64,000 nucleotides of DNA from Spirosoma montaniterrae (GTDB taxonomy: Bacteria > Bacteroidota > Bacteroidia > Cytophagales > Spirosomataceae), in NCBI RefSeq assembly GCF_001988955.1, contig NZ_CP014263.1, positions 3,504,001 to 3,568,000 on the forward strand, given 5' to 3'. Within the stretch, counting starts at the first letter, position 1, and the number at the start of each line of letters is the position of its first letter. Of the stretch, positions 17,048-25,371 are shown in pieces. Both the position numbers and the translations under genes were made by a program. The notes under the pieces were generated by a model. The model was not told the DNA's origin, made no database searches, and was given only the letters and a program-made list of their open reading frames with translations.

Positions 17048-17623
17048 TTAATTATCGACCCGCTGCAACAGAGCCGGATAAGGCCGGGCTACGCGGGTGC
17101 CGCCCGTGCTCATGTTGGGGCTGAACTTGAATACGTCGCCCTGCCAGTCTAAACCGATGCATTGCACCGTATCGCTGGCGTACACGGTCGCGCCGGTGTA
17201 GGTGGCAATGTGCTGGCACAACGTGCGGCCATCGCCCCAGTTGCCCTGCCCGTCGCCATTGACGATGCCGCAACTGAGCATCACAATGCTTTTCAGCCCT
17301 TTACGGCCCCAGGCTTTGAACAGGGAATCGTTGTCGACCCCAATGGGCGTGTCGCCAATGGAGATGCCATAGCCGCCAATTTTTTCGGGCAGGCTGTAAT
17401 TACCCTCCATGCTCATACCCAGCGATGCGCCCTTGTTGCTCACCGAAATGCCGTGCGCAATGAGGTACATCTTCGTAATTTTTTTCAGCGCAATCTGCTT
17501 ACCGACCCAATCCATTACGGTTTTGGTATCGGAGTTTTTATCGAATGATTGCAGGTCGGCAGGGCCGGGGCTGACATAGGCCGCAAACTCGGCGTCGGTC
17601 AGAATCATCCACGATTTATCCAT
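17048..17623 (-). CDS. H/C-dyad protein (DUF4347/CHAT-like), candidate T6SS cargo
   Basis: The protein is 191 residues from ATG 17623 (MDKSWMILTD). The region MYLIAHGIS puts a His at 57, and KSIVMLSCGIVNGDGQG puts a Cys at 118 at the end of a hydrophobic strand; TYTGATVYASD follows. This His-strand-Cys layout resembles clan CD-like domains such as DUF4347 or CHAT, in which the His and Cys form a peptidase dyad. No signal peptide is present. It lies between clpV and tssB on the T6SS strand. Peptidase activity is inferred from the motif layout only. Confidence 0.6.
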   Translation of the reverse strand: MDKSWMILTDAEFAAYVSPGPADLQSFDKNSDTKTVMDWVGKQIALKKITKMYLIAHGISVSNKGASLGMSMEGNYSLPEKIGGYGISIGDTPIGVDNDSLFKAWGRKGLKSIVMLSCGIVNGDGQGNWGDGRTLCQHIATYTGATVYASDTVQCIGLDWQGDVFKFSPNMSTGGTRVARPYPALLQRVDN

Positions 17624-17655
17624 TGATGTAGTTGGTTTAGGAGTATCCGATTTGC

Positions 17656-18018
17656 TTATACTCGCGGAATGTCGTCGCATTCCAGAATAGCTGGCCCTTT
17701 CGGCTCGTTCACATGCAGAATCGTCAGATGTGTAGTCTGAGGAGGAGGTAGAAATACGTTCAGGCGTTCCCGTGGTATAAGAATTACCGTTTTCAGTGTT
17801 CGATAAGACTTACTGTCAGGGTCATACAAGGCAGCTATCACATAGAATGTTTCAGTGCCTGTGTTATGCAGATTACGAACCGGCAGATGGGCTTCGGGGC
17901 CAATCCGAAACCATATATTGTCCGAATCATTAAGGCGCGTAACGCGTATTCGACCGCCCCTGATTATGTCGTAGCTGGTGTCGGTGGTTAGTTCGGTGGC
18001 ACTTAATAAATCATCCAT
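17656..18018 (-). CDS. Hypothetical small protein coupled to clpV
   Basis: This 120-residue protein is taken from ATG 18018 ([20 protein letters not shown]), which overlaps the clpV stop (ATGGATGA), implying coupled translation. It is mainly beta, with RIRVTRLNDSDNIWFRIGPE and TGTETFYVIAALYDP. I recognise no family. By position it could be an adaptor, chaperone or immunity protein for the neighbouring H/C-dyad protein 32 bp downstream; this is speculation from gene order. Confidence 0.65.
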   Translation of the reverse strand: MDDLLSATELTTDTSYDIIRGGRIRVTRLNDSDNIWFRIGPEAHLPVRNLHNTGTETFYVIAALYDPDSKSYRTLKTVILIPRERLNVFLPPPQTTHLTILHVNEPKGPAILECDDIPRV

Positions 18019-20527
18019 TGTCGTTACCGTTTTTTTCAAACACCAACTCGCCCCCCTCGCCCACGCTCAGCGTAAGCGCACTTCCTTTGCCGATTTCGCC
18101 CGATACAATCATGCGCGAAAGCGGACGACGCAGCCGGTTGCGGATAACACCCCGCAGCGGTCGTGCTCCGTATTTGGGCGTGTAGCCCTCCAGCGCGAGT
18201 TGCCGTCGGGCGTCGTCGGTTATGGTCAGGCTGATGCCCTGTTTATCAAGCAGTTTCAACAGCGCAGCCACCTGAATGGAGAAAATACCCGTGATGGCGT
18301 CTTCCGAAATTGGCTGGAAGGGGATGATTTCGGTGAGCCGCCCCAGAAACTCAGGCCGGAAGTAGCGGCCCATAATCTCCAACAATTCGTTCGATGCGGC
18401 AATCTCGCCCTTCGCGGCTTTCTCGACCACGTAATCCGAACCGATGTTCGACGTAAACAGGATGATGGCGTTGGAGAAATCACCTTCGCGGCCCAGCCGG
18501 TCGTGCAGCATTCCCTCGTCCAGGATTTGTAAAAAAATATCGAAGACCGACGGGTGCGCTTTCTCGATTTCATCGAACAGCACCACCGCAAACGGCTGCT
18601 GCCTGATTTTCGTGACTAACAAACCGCCTTCCTCGTAGCCGACGTAGCCGGGCGGTGCGCCGTAGAGCAAAGCCGCCGAGTGTTCTTCCTTGAACTCCGA
18701 CATGTCGAAGCGGATGAGTGCCCGCTCGTCGTTGAACAGGAAATCGGCCATCGACTTGGCGAGTTCGGTTTTGCCCGTGCCGGTGGGGCCCGAGAAGAAA
18801 AACGAACCAATCGGCTGCCCGGCCCGGCTCAGGCCCGAACGGTTTTCGAGAATGGCATCGGCAATGATTTTTACAGCATGATCCTGTCCTACCACGCGCC
18901 GTTTCAGATGTTCGTCTAACGTCAGCAGTTTATCGCGCTCTTTCGACTGAATTTTGCCGAGCGGAATGCCCGTCCGGTTTGCCACCACAGCCGCCACTTC
19001 GCCCGGCTCTACCGTGTCGCGCACGGCCCGCCCGAGGGTTTCGAGTTTGGTCAGTACAGTGCCAAGATGGTCGGCGAGCGCGTCGGGCAGTTGGTAGTTC
19101 TCGGTCTGCAATTCGTCTTCGAGTTGACCGAGCAAGACGGGGCTTAACCGGTTTTTCAACTGCCGCTCAAACCAGCGAACGTTACCCATATACGTTAATA
19201 GGTCGTCATCGGTATTTTTCGCCCGCAGGTCGGTCAGTTCGATACGTAGCCGGTCAATTTCGGGTTGGGTGGTTTCGGCGGCTAACTTCATGGCGGCCAT
19301 CGTTCGGTCGATGAGGTCGATAGCTGCGTCGGGGAGTCGGCGGTCTTTGAGGTAGCGTTTTGCCAGCCTCACCGCTTCAGCGATGGTTTGCCCGGCTACG
19401 CCAATCTGGTGGTGATTTTGAAACAGTGGCAGAATGGTTTCGACCATGCGGGTGGCGGTGGCTTCGTCGGGTTCTTCGACGGCCAGCACCTCGAACCGCC
19501 GGGCAAAGGCTTCGTCTTTTTCGAGGTATTTGCGGTATTCGTCGTTTGTCGTGGCACCGATAAGCGTCAGTTCGCCCCGCGCCAGTTCGGGTTTCAGCAG
19601 GTTCACCGTACCCACCGCCCCACCGTTGGGATCGAGCAGCAGGTGAATTTCGTCGATGAAGAGCACGGCCCGGTCAAAACTTTTCAGGTCGGCCAGAATG
19701 CCTTTGAGCCGGTCTTCGATCTCACCCTTGTACGAGGCTCCGGCAATCAGCGAACCCATGTCTAACTGAAACAAATGAGCGTTTTTGAGGTGTGGCGGCA
19801 CATTTCCGGCCACAATCTGCTGCGCCAGCCCTTCGACCAATGCGGTTTTGCCTACGCCCGGTTCGCCCGTGATAATCACGTTCGGCTTGAGCCGTCTGCC
19901 CAGAATTTCGATCATCTGCCGGGTTTCGCGGTCGCGGCCCACAATGGGGTCGAGTTTTCCGTCGCGGGCCGAGGCCGTGCGGTCGGTGCAGTATTTGAAC
20001 AACGTTTTGCCCGTTGCCGGGGCTGTTCCGGTAGCTTTAGCCTGTCCGTTGGTAGCCGCGCCGTTCGTGGCCGCTCCGATGGCCTGCTGAAAGCCTACGT
20101 CGAGAAGGGCGCGTTCGAGCAGTTGATTTTCGGTCAGGGGCAGCGATTTGAGTTGATCGCGACTGAAGGCTACGTCGGGCTTGGTCAGAGCAATCAGCAC
20201 GGCCAACGGCGTCAGTTCAGGTTCGCCGAGTTTCATCCGCACCACGTCGGCCACTTCCATCAGGGCACGAACGGGCTTGTCGCCAGTGGGTTCGTCGGCA
20301 GGCCGCGCTGACTTTGGGTAGCTTTCGATACGTATGTCGGCCCAGTCGCGCAGGTACGGCACGTCGATGTCCCACACGGCAAGCTGCGAAGCTAAGCCCA
20401 CGTCGTTGTGAAGCAGGCCCATGAGCAGATGGCCGGGCGAAAACTGAGCGTGCTGATTTTCGCGGGCGAGTGCCTGCGCGATGCCAACGGCCCGGCGCAG
20501 TTCTTCGGTATAGGCAAGGGTTAGCAT
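18011..20527 (-). CDS. clpV: T6SS sheath-recycling ATPase ClpV (TssH)
   Basis: This 838-residue AAA+ protein has a Clp N-domain (residues about 1-140). The first AAA module has Walker A GEPGVGKT at about 218-225 and Walker [10 protein letters not shown] middle coiled-coil domain follows (about 405-480). The second module has GPTGTGKT at about 578 and [11 protein letters not shown]. The C-terminal Clp_D2-small domain ends near residue 830. An Ala/Thr/Gly linker follows the N-domain. ClpV disassembles contracted TssB/C sheaths. The context in the T6SS locus favours ClpV over a housekeeping ClpB. Confidence 0.92.
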   Translation of the reverse strand: MLTLAYTEELRRAVGIAQALARENQHAQFSPGHLLMGLLHNDVGLASQLAVWDIDVPYLRDWADIRIESYPKSARPADEPTGDKPVRALMEVADVVRMKLGEPELTPLAVLIALTKPDVAFSRDQLKSLPLTENQLLERALLDVGFQQAIGAATNGAATNGQAKATGTAPATGKTLFKYCTDRTASARDGKLDPIVGRDRETRQMIEILGRRLKPNVIITGEPGVGKTALVEGLAQQIVAGNVPPHLKNAHLFQLDMGSLIAGASYKGEIEDRLKGILADLKSFDRAVLFIDEIHLLLDPNGGAVGTVNLLKPELARGELTLIGATTNDEYRKYLEKDEAFARRFEVLAVEEPDEATATRMVETILPLFQNHHQIGVAGQTIAEAVRLAKRYLKDRRLPDAAIDLIDRTMAAMKLAAETTQPEIDRLRIELTDLRAKNTDDDLLTYMGNVRWFERQLKNRLSPVLLGQLEDELQTENYQLPDALADHLGTVLTKLETLGRAVRDTVEPGEVAAVVANRTGIPLGKIQSKERDKLLTLDEHLKRRVVGQDHAVKIIADAILENRSGLSRAGQPIGSFFFSGPTGTGKTELAKSMADFLFNDERALIRFDMSEFKEEHSAALLYGAPPGYVGYEEGGLLVTKIRQQPFAVVLFDEIEKAHPSVFDIFLQILDEGMLHDRLGREGDFSNAIILFTSNIGSDYVVEKAAKGEIAASNELLEIMGRYFRPEFLGRLTEIIPFQPISEDAITGIFSIQVAALLKLLDKQGISLTITDDARRQLALEGYTPKYGARPLRGVIRNRLRRPLSRMIVSGEIGKGSALTLSVGEGGELVFEKNGNDNG

Positions 20528-20545
20528 AGTTCTGGCAGCGGGCCG

Positions 20546-21661
20546 CTATTTTTTGATGAAGTAGATGTCTTTCGTGAGCGAGCTCGACTCCCAGGGTTCC
20601 TGCTTTTCGTTACTCTGGCGCTTTACTTCGAGCCGCACCCGCTTGAATACCTGTTCGATAGGCAGGTTCGGCACTTTCAGATTATTAAGCAGGGCCGAGG
20701 TGTAAAGGCCATTGCGCCCGGTGCCGTCGGCGGCTGTTTTGCCGGGTGCTGTAGCATAGGCAATGTACGACCCGCTGGGGGCATCCATTCCGGCCAGTCC
20801 GCCTTCATTACCACCCCGGCGCAGGCTCCGCTCGAAGGGGTTGTTGCGGCAGGCGTCCAGCACGATAATGTTAGCCGTGCGGGCCTGTTCCATCTTACCG
20901 ACCACCAAATCGGCCTGCAAGCAGTCGTAACGTATATCGCTCTCCGACTGCGGATTGGCATCCACTGGTACGAGGTAGTTTACGTTGTCGCTCTGCACGC
21001 CATGCCCGGCGTAATAGAACATGCCTAACTGATAATCACGCAGTTTAAAACCGAAGTCATCGATTGCCTGACGCATTTTTTTCTTATCGAGGTTGGTGTA
21101 GAGCATCACCTCAAAGCCGAGGTCGCGCAGCGTCTTCGCCACGTCCTGCGCGTCATTGGCAGGGTTTGCCAACTGGCTCGAACCAGGATAGCTGGAGTTG
21201 CCAATCACGAGAGCCAGTCGTTTTTCCTGCAAGAGCGCGGCTGCTTTTTTGTAGATGACGTTCATCGACGCCGTAACCTCTGGCCCGCCCGCCTGATACG
21301 CAATCAGCCGGATACGGTTTTCGCCCTCCTGCAACTCCACCGTCTGCTCGAACTTATTCTCGCAAACGTCTTTTTCCACTTTCAGGTCGCGGGGGGCGGG
21401 TTGTAGTTTATCGTTCAGATACAATACGTATCGCGCGATGGGTTTAGCGGCTGTTACACAAGCTTTTACCTCAAACGTAGGCAGCACCACCGTGCGGTCG
21501 GGGTCGAGCGGGCTGGTCCAGTCGATGCGCGAGGCTACCGGAAACAGCGCGTTGGTGTTGAGCCGGGTCGGTTTGCCTTCGTAGATCGTTACCGTAGTCT
21601 GCTGGGCCAGTGCCGCCGTAGCAAGCAACCAGCCGGTCAGAAAAAGAGCGGGCGTTTTCAT
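20546..21661 (-). CDS. Secreted caspase-like (C14) protein
   Basis: This 371-residue protein has a signal peptide (LFLTGWLLATAALAQ, cleavage near 19). An N-terminal beta domain (about 25-135) precedes a caspase p20-like domain: KRLALVIGNSSYPG, ANPANDAQDVAKTLRDLGFE, His220 in MFYYAGHGVQ, and Cys271 in IIVLDACRNNPF. Both dyad residues are present. Metacaspase-like proteins of this kind occur in bacterial signalling and secretion loci, usually with basic P1 specificity. It lies 18 bp upstream of clpV, so it is probably co-transcribed, acting in the periplasm or envelope. Confidence 0.85.
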   Translation of the reverse strand: MKTPALFLTGWLLATAALAQQTTVTIYEGKPTRLNTNALFPVASRIDWTSPLDPDRTVVLPTFEVKACVTAAKPIARYVLYLNDKLQPAPRDLKVEKDVCENKFEQTVELQEGENRIRLIAYQAGGPEVTASMNVIYKKAAALLQEKRLALVIGNSSYPGSSQLANPANDAQDVAKTLRDLGFEVMLYTNLDKKKMRQAIDDFGFKLRDYQLGMFYYAGHGVQSDNVNYLVPVDANPQSESDIRYDCLQADLVVGKMEQARTANIIVLDACRNNPFERSLRRGGNEGGLAGMDAPSGSYIAYATAPGKTAADGTGRNGLYTSALLNNLKVPNLPIEQVFKRVRLEVKRQSNEKQEPWESSSLTKDIYFIKK

Positions 21662-21675
21662 GGTGGTTCGGCGGT

Positions 21676-22488
21676 TTAGAAGCGGTGAATGATACCCACA
21701 GTAGCCACCTGCCGACCGGGTTGCACAACGAACGAAGTACGGGCGGGCTTCTTCGGTTTATGAAAAACCATGTAAGCGACGGTTGCCACAGCGAACACAC
21801 CGGCAGCACCGGCGGCAATGGTTGCCATCTGCCGATTCTTATCAATCTGATCGCTCAGGTCTTTGTAATACACCAGCTTATCGCGCGGCACTACCTTCGG
21901 AGCCGCGTTGTATTCTTCGGTGTCTCTGTTGGCTTTCATGAACAGAATGGTTGCGTAAGCTGCCGCCCCCGCCGTCAGCGTCCAGCCAACAATCGGTATT
22001 ACCGGACTCCGACGCGACACTACACCCGGCTCGGCAATGCGGTCGGTGGTGGGTTTGGGCGTCGTTGCGGCTACCGACGTTACCGACACAGGTGCCTGAA
22101 CAGCGGGCGTTGCTGGCGCAGTGGTTTTTGTAGCGGCTATGGTGGCCGGGCTGGCAACCGTCACGACCCGCGCCACGCGCAGCAGCACTTTCACGTCTTC
22201 GTCAACGCGCACATTGTCGCGCACGACGTCCCAGGCAATGAGTTTATTTTTGCCGGGTTTAATGGCCTTGCCCACATCACCATTCACACTGATGGGGCGG
22301 ATGATGCGCCCCGACGCCGTTTCGAGTTCGAGGTAAATCGAATCGGAAGCCAGCATCTGCGGAAGTTCGTACTCAACGATTACTTTCCGCACGGTTGGTT
22401 CGGCCCGAAGCCGAACGTTGGTAGCGGTGGTCTGCGCGAAGGCGAAAGCAGGCAACAGGCAGCTACAGAGGAAGAGCAGGTGTTTCAT
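21676..22488 (-). CDS. Hypothetical envelope protein with two transmembrane segments
   Basis: This 270-residue protein has a signal peptide (MKHLLFLCSCLLPAFAFAQ). A beta-type domain follows (about 20-105; VRKVIVEYELPQ, NKLIAWDVV), then an Ala/Thr/Pro linker (about 110-155) and two hydrophobic helices (about 163-182 and 223-242) near the C-terminus. The N-terminal domain resembles the Ig-like segments often found before caspase or formylglycine domains in Bacteroidota. It lies 14 bp from the caspase-like gene, so they may work together. The family is not recognised. Confidence 0.7.
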   Translation of the reverse strand: MKHLLFLCSCLLPAFAFAQTTATNVRLRAEPTVRKVIVEYELPQMLASDSIYLELETASGRIIRPISVNGDVGKAIKPGKNKLIAWDVVRDNVRVDEDVKVLLRVARVVTVASPATIAATKTTAPATPAVQAPVSVTSVAATTPKPTTDRIAEPGVVSRRSPVIPIVGWTLTAGAAAYATILFMKANRDTEEYNAAPKVVPRDKLVYYKDLSDQIDKNRQMATIAAGAAGVFAVATVAYMVFHKPKKPARTSFVVQPGRQVATVGIIHRF

Positions 22489-22509
22489 GGCAATGTGAGC
22501 AGGTAAGAG

Positions 22510-23379
22510 TTAAGGCGCGAAAACGAAGAACCGGGCGTTGGTCGGCATCGTTATTGAGTTATTTTGGTTGTAAATCGACCACGATGAGCTTGGATACCAG
22601 ACGCCTACTTCCTGCGTGTTGTACACGGCAGTCCAGTACTGCGTCACGAATACCCGTTTGGTATTGCCCGTGATGGCTGGGTCTATCAGGAAATTGTTGC
22701 CGGTAATTTTGCCGCTTACAGCCTGCGTAGTCGTGATGTTATCGTTCACCAGCACATTGAATTCTGAACCGGCTTTGATGGGTACGGCGGTTTTCTGGTT
22801 GAAAATCGTCCAGCGGCTACCGTTGTACCACACGCCTACGGGGCTGTCGTTGTAGGTGCCGTTCCAGCGTTGCTGCACCAGCAGCCGGGCGTTGGGATTG
22901 CCGTTTAGCTTAGGGTGATCGAGGGTAGTGACATGGACCGACGTGTTGCCGGACGAAGCTACGTGCTTAAACACATTGTCGTGCGGTTGCACCACGAGCA
23001 CGTTATAGCCCATGCCCGACGGAAACGTTTTTAAATCCTGATTGAAAACGCGCCAGGCTCCACTGGTGTAATAAATTCCCGTGGCACTGGTGTTGTAGAC
23101 CGAACCTAACTGCCAGTTAGGCGTCAGAAACGCGAACGCATCAGCTTTACCGTTCAGGCCCGAATCGTCGATGCGCGACGTATTGCCCGAAATGTTGGCC
23201 GCTGCCGTTACGTGCGTTGTAGTCGTAAACGGATTGACGGGTGTTGTCGGCGTTGGTGGCGTCGTCGTTGTTGGTGGTGTCGTTGTTGTTGGCGCAACTG
23301 TTTTGTCTTCGAGGTCGCTTTTGCAGTTTAACAACAGAGCTGTCAGCGCAACGATACATAGAGAAGATGGGTACTTCAT
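22510..23379 (-). CDS. Lipoprotein with three tryptophan-rich repeats (DUF7452-like)
   Basis: This 289-residue lipoprotein has a lipobox at LTALLLNC (Cys19). A low-complexity Thr/Pro stalk follows (about residues 29-55, TTTTPPTTTTPP pattern). Three repeats of about 65-70 residues share a core, seen as TGIYYTSGAWRVFNQ, VGVWYNGSRWTIFNQ and VGVWYPSSSWSIYNQ. Such repeats occur in DUF7452-type proteins and may bind surface ligands. It begins the minus-strand series leading to clpV. Its upstream region carries the third TTGAGCRAACGGT motif. The function is unknown; surface exposure is inferred. Confidence 0.75.
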   Translation of the reverse strand: MKYPSSLCIVALTALLLNCKSDLEDKTVAPTTTTPPTTTTPPTPTTPVNPFTTTTHVTAAANISGNTSRIDDSGLNGKADAFAFLTPNWQLGSVYNTSATGIYYTSGAWRVFNQDLKTFPSGMGYNVLVVQPHDNVFKHVASSGNTSVHVTTLDHPKLNGNPNARLLVQQRWNGTYNDSPVGVWYNGSRWTIFNQKTAVPIKAGSEFNVLVNDNITTTQAVSGKITGNNFLIDPAITGNTKRVFVTQYWTAVYNTQEVGVWYPSSSWSIYNQNNSITMPTNARFFVFAP

Positions 23380-23460
23380 GGCAACATGTTGGTTTAGTGA
23401 TTAATTGGTCGTGATACAAAAAGCAGACGGTAACACCAGCAGGCTGCCCAATGAGCGCGG

Positions 23461-23473
23461 TTGAGCGAACGGT
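23461..23473 (-). promoter_or_regulatory. TTGAGCRAACGGT motif, copy 3
   Basis: The plus strand reads TTGAGCGAACGGT, identical over 13 bp to the copy before tssB, 82 bp upstream of the start of the Trp-repeat lipoprotein. The wider flanks are not conserved with the other copies. It supports a shared control element of the T6SS region. Confidence 0.45.
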
Positions 23474-23546
23474 ATAACGGCCTTGTTTTGCTGTGTAAAA
23501 GACGCAGGATTGGGGGCAGTCGGCAATCCCATAAAAAGGGGAGGGC

Positions 23547-23636
23547 ACCCCACCCCAACCCCTCCCCAGAAGGGAGGGGCTAAAAAAAGCTTACGCGAGT
23601 AAGCCCCTCCCTTCTGGGGAGGGGTTGGGGTGGGGT
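23547..23636. repeat. GC-rich inverted repeat, family 1 (copy C)
   Basis: The arms 23547-23581 and 23602-23636 are perfectly complementary over 35 bp; the right arm begins AGCCCCTCCCTTCTGGGG. The spacer is 20 bp. This is the most perfect member of the family that also occurs at 2410, 10516 and 44949. Confidence 0.93.
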
Positions 23637-23647
23637 ACTTTCAATAG

Positions 23648-23666
23648 CATATTGGCCCGTCGGTGC
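23648..23666 (+). repeat. 19-bp dispersed repeat, copy 1
   Basis: CATATTGGCCCGTCGGTGC occurs here and again at 39710-39728 in the same orientation, both in noncoding DNA upstream of plus-strand genes. The flanks differ. It may be a remnant of a dispersed element or a binding site. Confidence 0.6.
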
Positions 23667-23837
23667 TGCCCTACTACGAATGAATTTGGGTTCTGAAGAC
23701 GACGCTTTCTTACCGGATGGTGCTCCGGTGCTCCGCAAAAAAAATAAATACAAAGCAATCCTAAAGGCGTATTGGTGCGTTTGTTTGCCTCCACTCCAGA
23801 ACGAGTGTCGTCAAACTAAAAAACAATACGCATAAGG

Positions 23838-24125
23838 ATGAACACTGTGCATAGCTGCGGTCGCTGCGGAAGCCAGCACCTTCGACGCAATGGACGCTCC
23901 AATGGCAAACCCCGTTACCACTGTCAAAGCTGTGGGTATTACGGCTATCTGTGGATTGACCCTACGGTAGAAAAAGCTAAGGAATTGCTGGTTTTTAAGC
24001 ACCACGCCCGAGGGCATTCGCTTCGGCGAATTGCTCAGCTTACTGGTCTAAGCCGCACTAAAGTGACCCGGCTCGTTCGTACAGCTACCGAGCCTGCATT
24101 TTTGTCTGCTTCCGCTCATGAGTGA
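23838..24125 (+). CDS. IS1 InsA-like zinc-ribbon/HTH protein
   Basis: This 95-residue protein has a zinc ribbon (CGRCGSQHLRRNGRSNGKPR, then YHCQSCGYYG; four Cys) and a C-terminal helix-turn-helix (SLRRIAQLTGLSRTKVTRLV). This is the layout of IS1 InsA. No InsB catalytic frame follows; instead the gene overlaps the start of lanC1 by 8 bp (ATGAGTGA), so it is coupled to it. It may be a transposase remnant or a DNA-binding protein recruited as regulator of the lanthipeptide cluster. I cannot decide between these from sequence alone. Confidence 0.75.
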   Translation: MNTVHSCGRCGSQHLRRNGRSNGKPRYHCQSCGYYGYLWIDPTVEKAKELLVFKHHARGHSLRRIAQLTGLSRTKVTRLVRTATEPAFLSASAHE

Positions 24126-25371
24126 CACCCTGCTTAATCAGGTAGTGAGCCTGGTAAATACGCATCAGCCCCTGTTCAACAAAGTTGAAGCACCAGGACT
24201 ATTCGGAGGTCAGTCGGGCATTGCGCTCTTATACGCTCAATTGTATCAGGTAACGAACGACGAGTTGTATGCCGAACGGCTCACACAAACGCTTCACCGG
24301 CTTGCGGCTCAATTACCGCAGGTTGCCGCCCACAGCACGCTTACCTATGGTATGGCGGGCATTGGCTGGCTGCTACAACACCTGGCGAACCGCGACCTGC
24401 TCGACGTAGACCTGACCGATGTTGAGCAATGGATAATTGACTCACTGGCAACCGACCGTCATAACCGTAATGCCGAGCTGATGACGGGGCTGGCTGGAAA
24501 AGGGGTTTATTTTCTGGAGCGGGGAACCGCTGGTACAGACGGGCTACGGCAGGTGATCGAGGCCATCGCCAGATCGACGGAGACGATACCTGGTGGCATA
24601 GCCTGGCACTACGTATCACCCTATACCGACGCACCGACGTATTCGCTGGGTTTGTCGCACGGGGTTCCGGGTGTAATCAGCTTTTTAGCCAAAGCACATC
24701 GGCAACGTATCTGCCCCAATCTCACGCAACCCCTCCTGGAGGCCAGCGTAAGCTGGCTGCTGCAACAGCGGCTCGTCGGGGCCGCACAGGGTTCCGGGCA
24801 ATTTCCGGGCTATGCGGGCGATACCCAACCCACCCGGCTTGCCTGGTGCTATGGCGATTTGGGCGTAGCGGTGGCACTCTGGCACGCAGCCGGGGCACTC
24901 AACCGCCCAGACTGGCATCTACTCGCCATTGAACTGGTTGAAGAAGCCGCCCTCCGCACCCTGCCCGAAAGTGGCGTTCGGTGCAGCAACGATTATATCG
25001 ACAGCGGCTTCTGCCACGGTACGGCGGGGCTGGCGCACCTGTTTCACCGCTTCCAGCAGGCAACAAATTCGCTACGGATTCAGCAGGCAGCGCAGTACTG
25101 GCTTCAGCAAACGCAGCAGGCAGCCGTTCGTTCCGACGCTGGCACGGCAAGTTTTCTGACGTATACGGCAACCGATTATGCCCCACAACCCAACGGCACC
25201 ATCGCCCTAAGCTGGCAAACCGACGCGGGCCTGCTGGAAGGTATCACCGGAATAGCGTTGGTACTGCTAACGTTTGCCAGCCCCACTACCCCCGCCTGGG
25301 ACGCCTGCCTGATGACCGACCTCTCCCCTATTGCTTCGCCATATGAAATTGGTACAAACATTCTGGTATAG
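24118..25371 (+). CDS. lanC: Lanthionine cyclase LanC, copy 1
   Basis: This 417-residue protein has the LanC barrel pattern: GLFGGQSGIALLYAQLY, YGMAGIGWLLQHLA, GLAGKGVYFL, LGLSHGVPGVISFL (His181), LAWCYGDLGVAVAL (Cys244) and FCHGTAGLAHLFHRF (Cys299, His300). Cys244, Cys299 and His300 are the expected zinc ligands, and His181 is at the conserved active-site position. LanC adds Cys thiols to dehydrated Ser/Thr to form thioether rings. It is the first biosynthetic gene, and its end overlaps the glycosyltransferase-like gene by 29 bp. A second LanC lies at 28172. Confidence 0.92.
   Translation: MSDTLLNQVVSLVNTHQPLFNKVEAPGLFGGQSGIALLYAQLYQVTNDELYAERLTQTLHRLAAQLPQVAAHSTLTYGMAGIGWLLQHLANRDLLDVDLTDVEQWIIDSLATDRHNRNAELMTGLAGKGVYFLERGTAGTDGLRQVIEAIARSTETIPGGIAWHYVSPYTDAPTYSLGLSHGVPGVISFLAKAHRQRICPNLTQPLLEASVSWLLQQRLVGAAQGSGQFPGYAGDTQPTRLAWCYGDLGVAVALWHAAGALNRPDWHLLAIELVEEAALRTLPESGVRCSNDYIDSGFCHGTAGLAHLFHRFQQATNSLRIQQAAQYWLQQTQQAAVRSDAGTASFLTYTATDYAPQPNGTIALSWQTDAGLLEGITGIALVLLTFASPTTPAWDACLMTDLSPIASPYEIGTNILV

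Larger units (their letters stand above)
23380..23837. other. 458-bp intergenic region between T6SS and lanthipeptide loci
   Basis: This gap separates divergent transcription units. It holds the third TTGAGCRAACGGT motif (23461-23473), a 35-bp perfect inverted repeat (23547-23636) and a 19-bp sequence repeated at 39710. I see no convincing gene in it; reading frames here only translate the inverted repeat. Confidence 0.7.

Noticed and set aside
23591..23794. Small protein reading on the minus strand
   Set aside because: It mainly translates the family 1 inverted repeat (a PNPSPEGRG-type phrase) and has no independent support.
2410..24125. T6SS genes as a contractile prophage tail
   Set aside because: ClpV, TssK, TssF/TssG, TssN, Hcp of TssD type and PAAR are all present, while capsid, terminase, portal and lysis genes are absent.
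23838..24125. Intact IS1 element
   Set aside because: No InsB catalytic frame, no frameshift site leading into one and no terminal inverted repeats were found; lanC1 follows directly.
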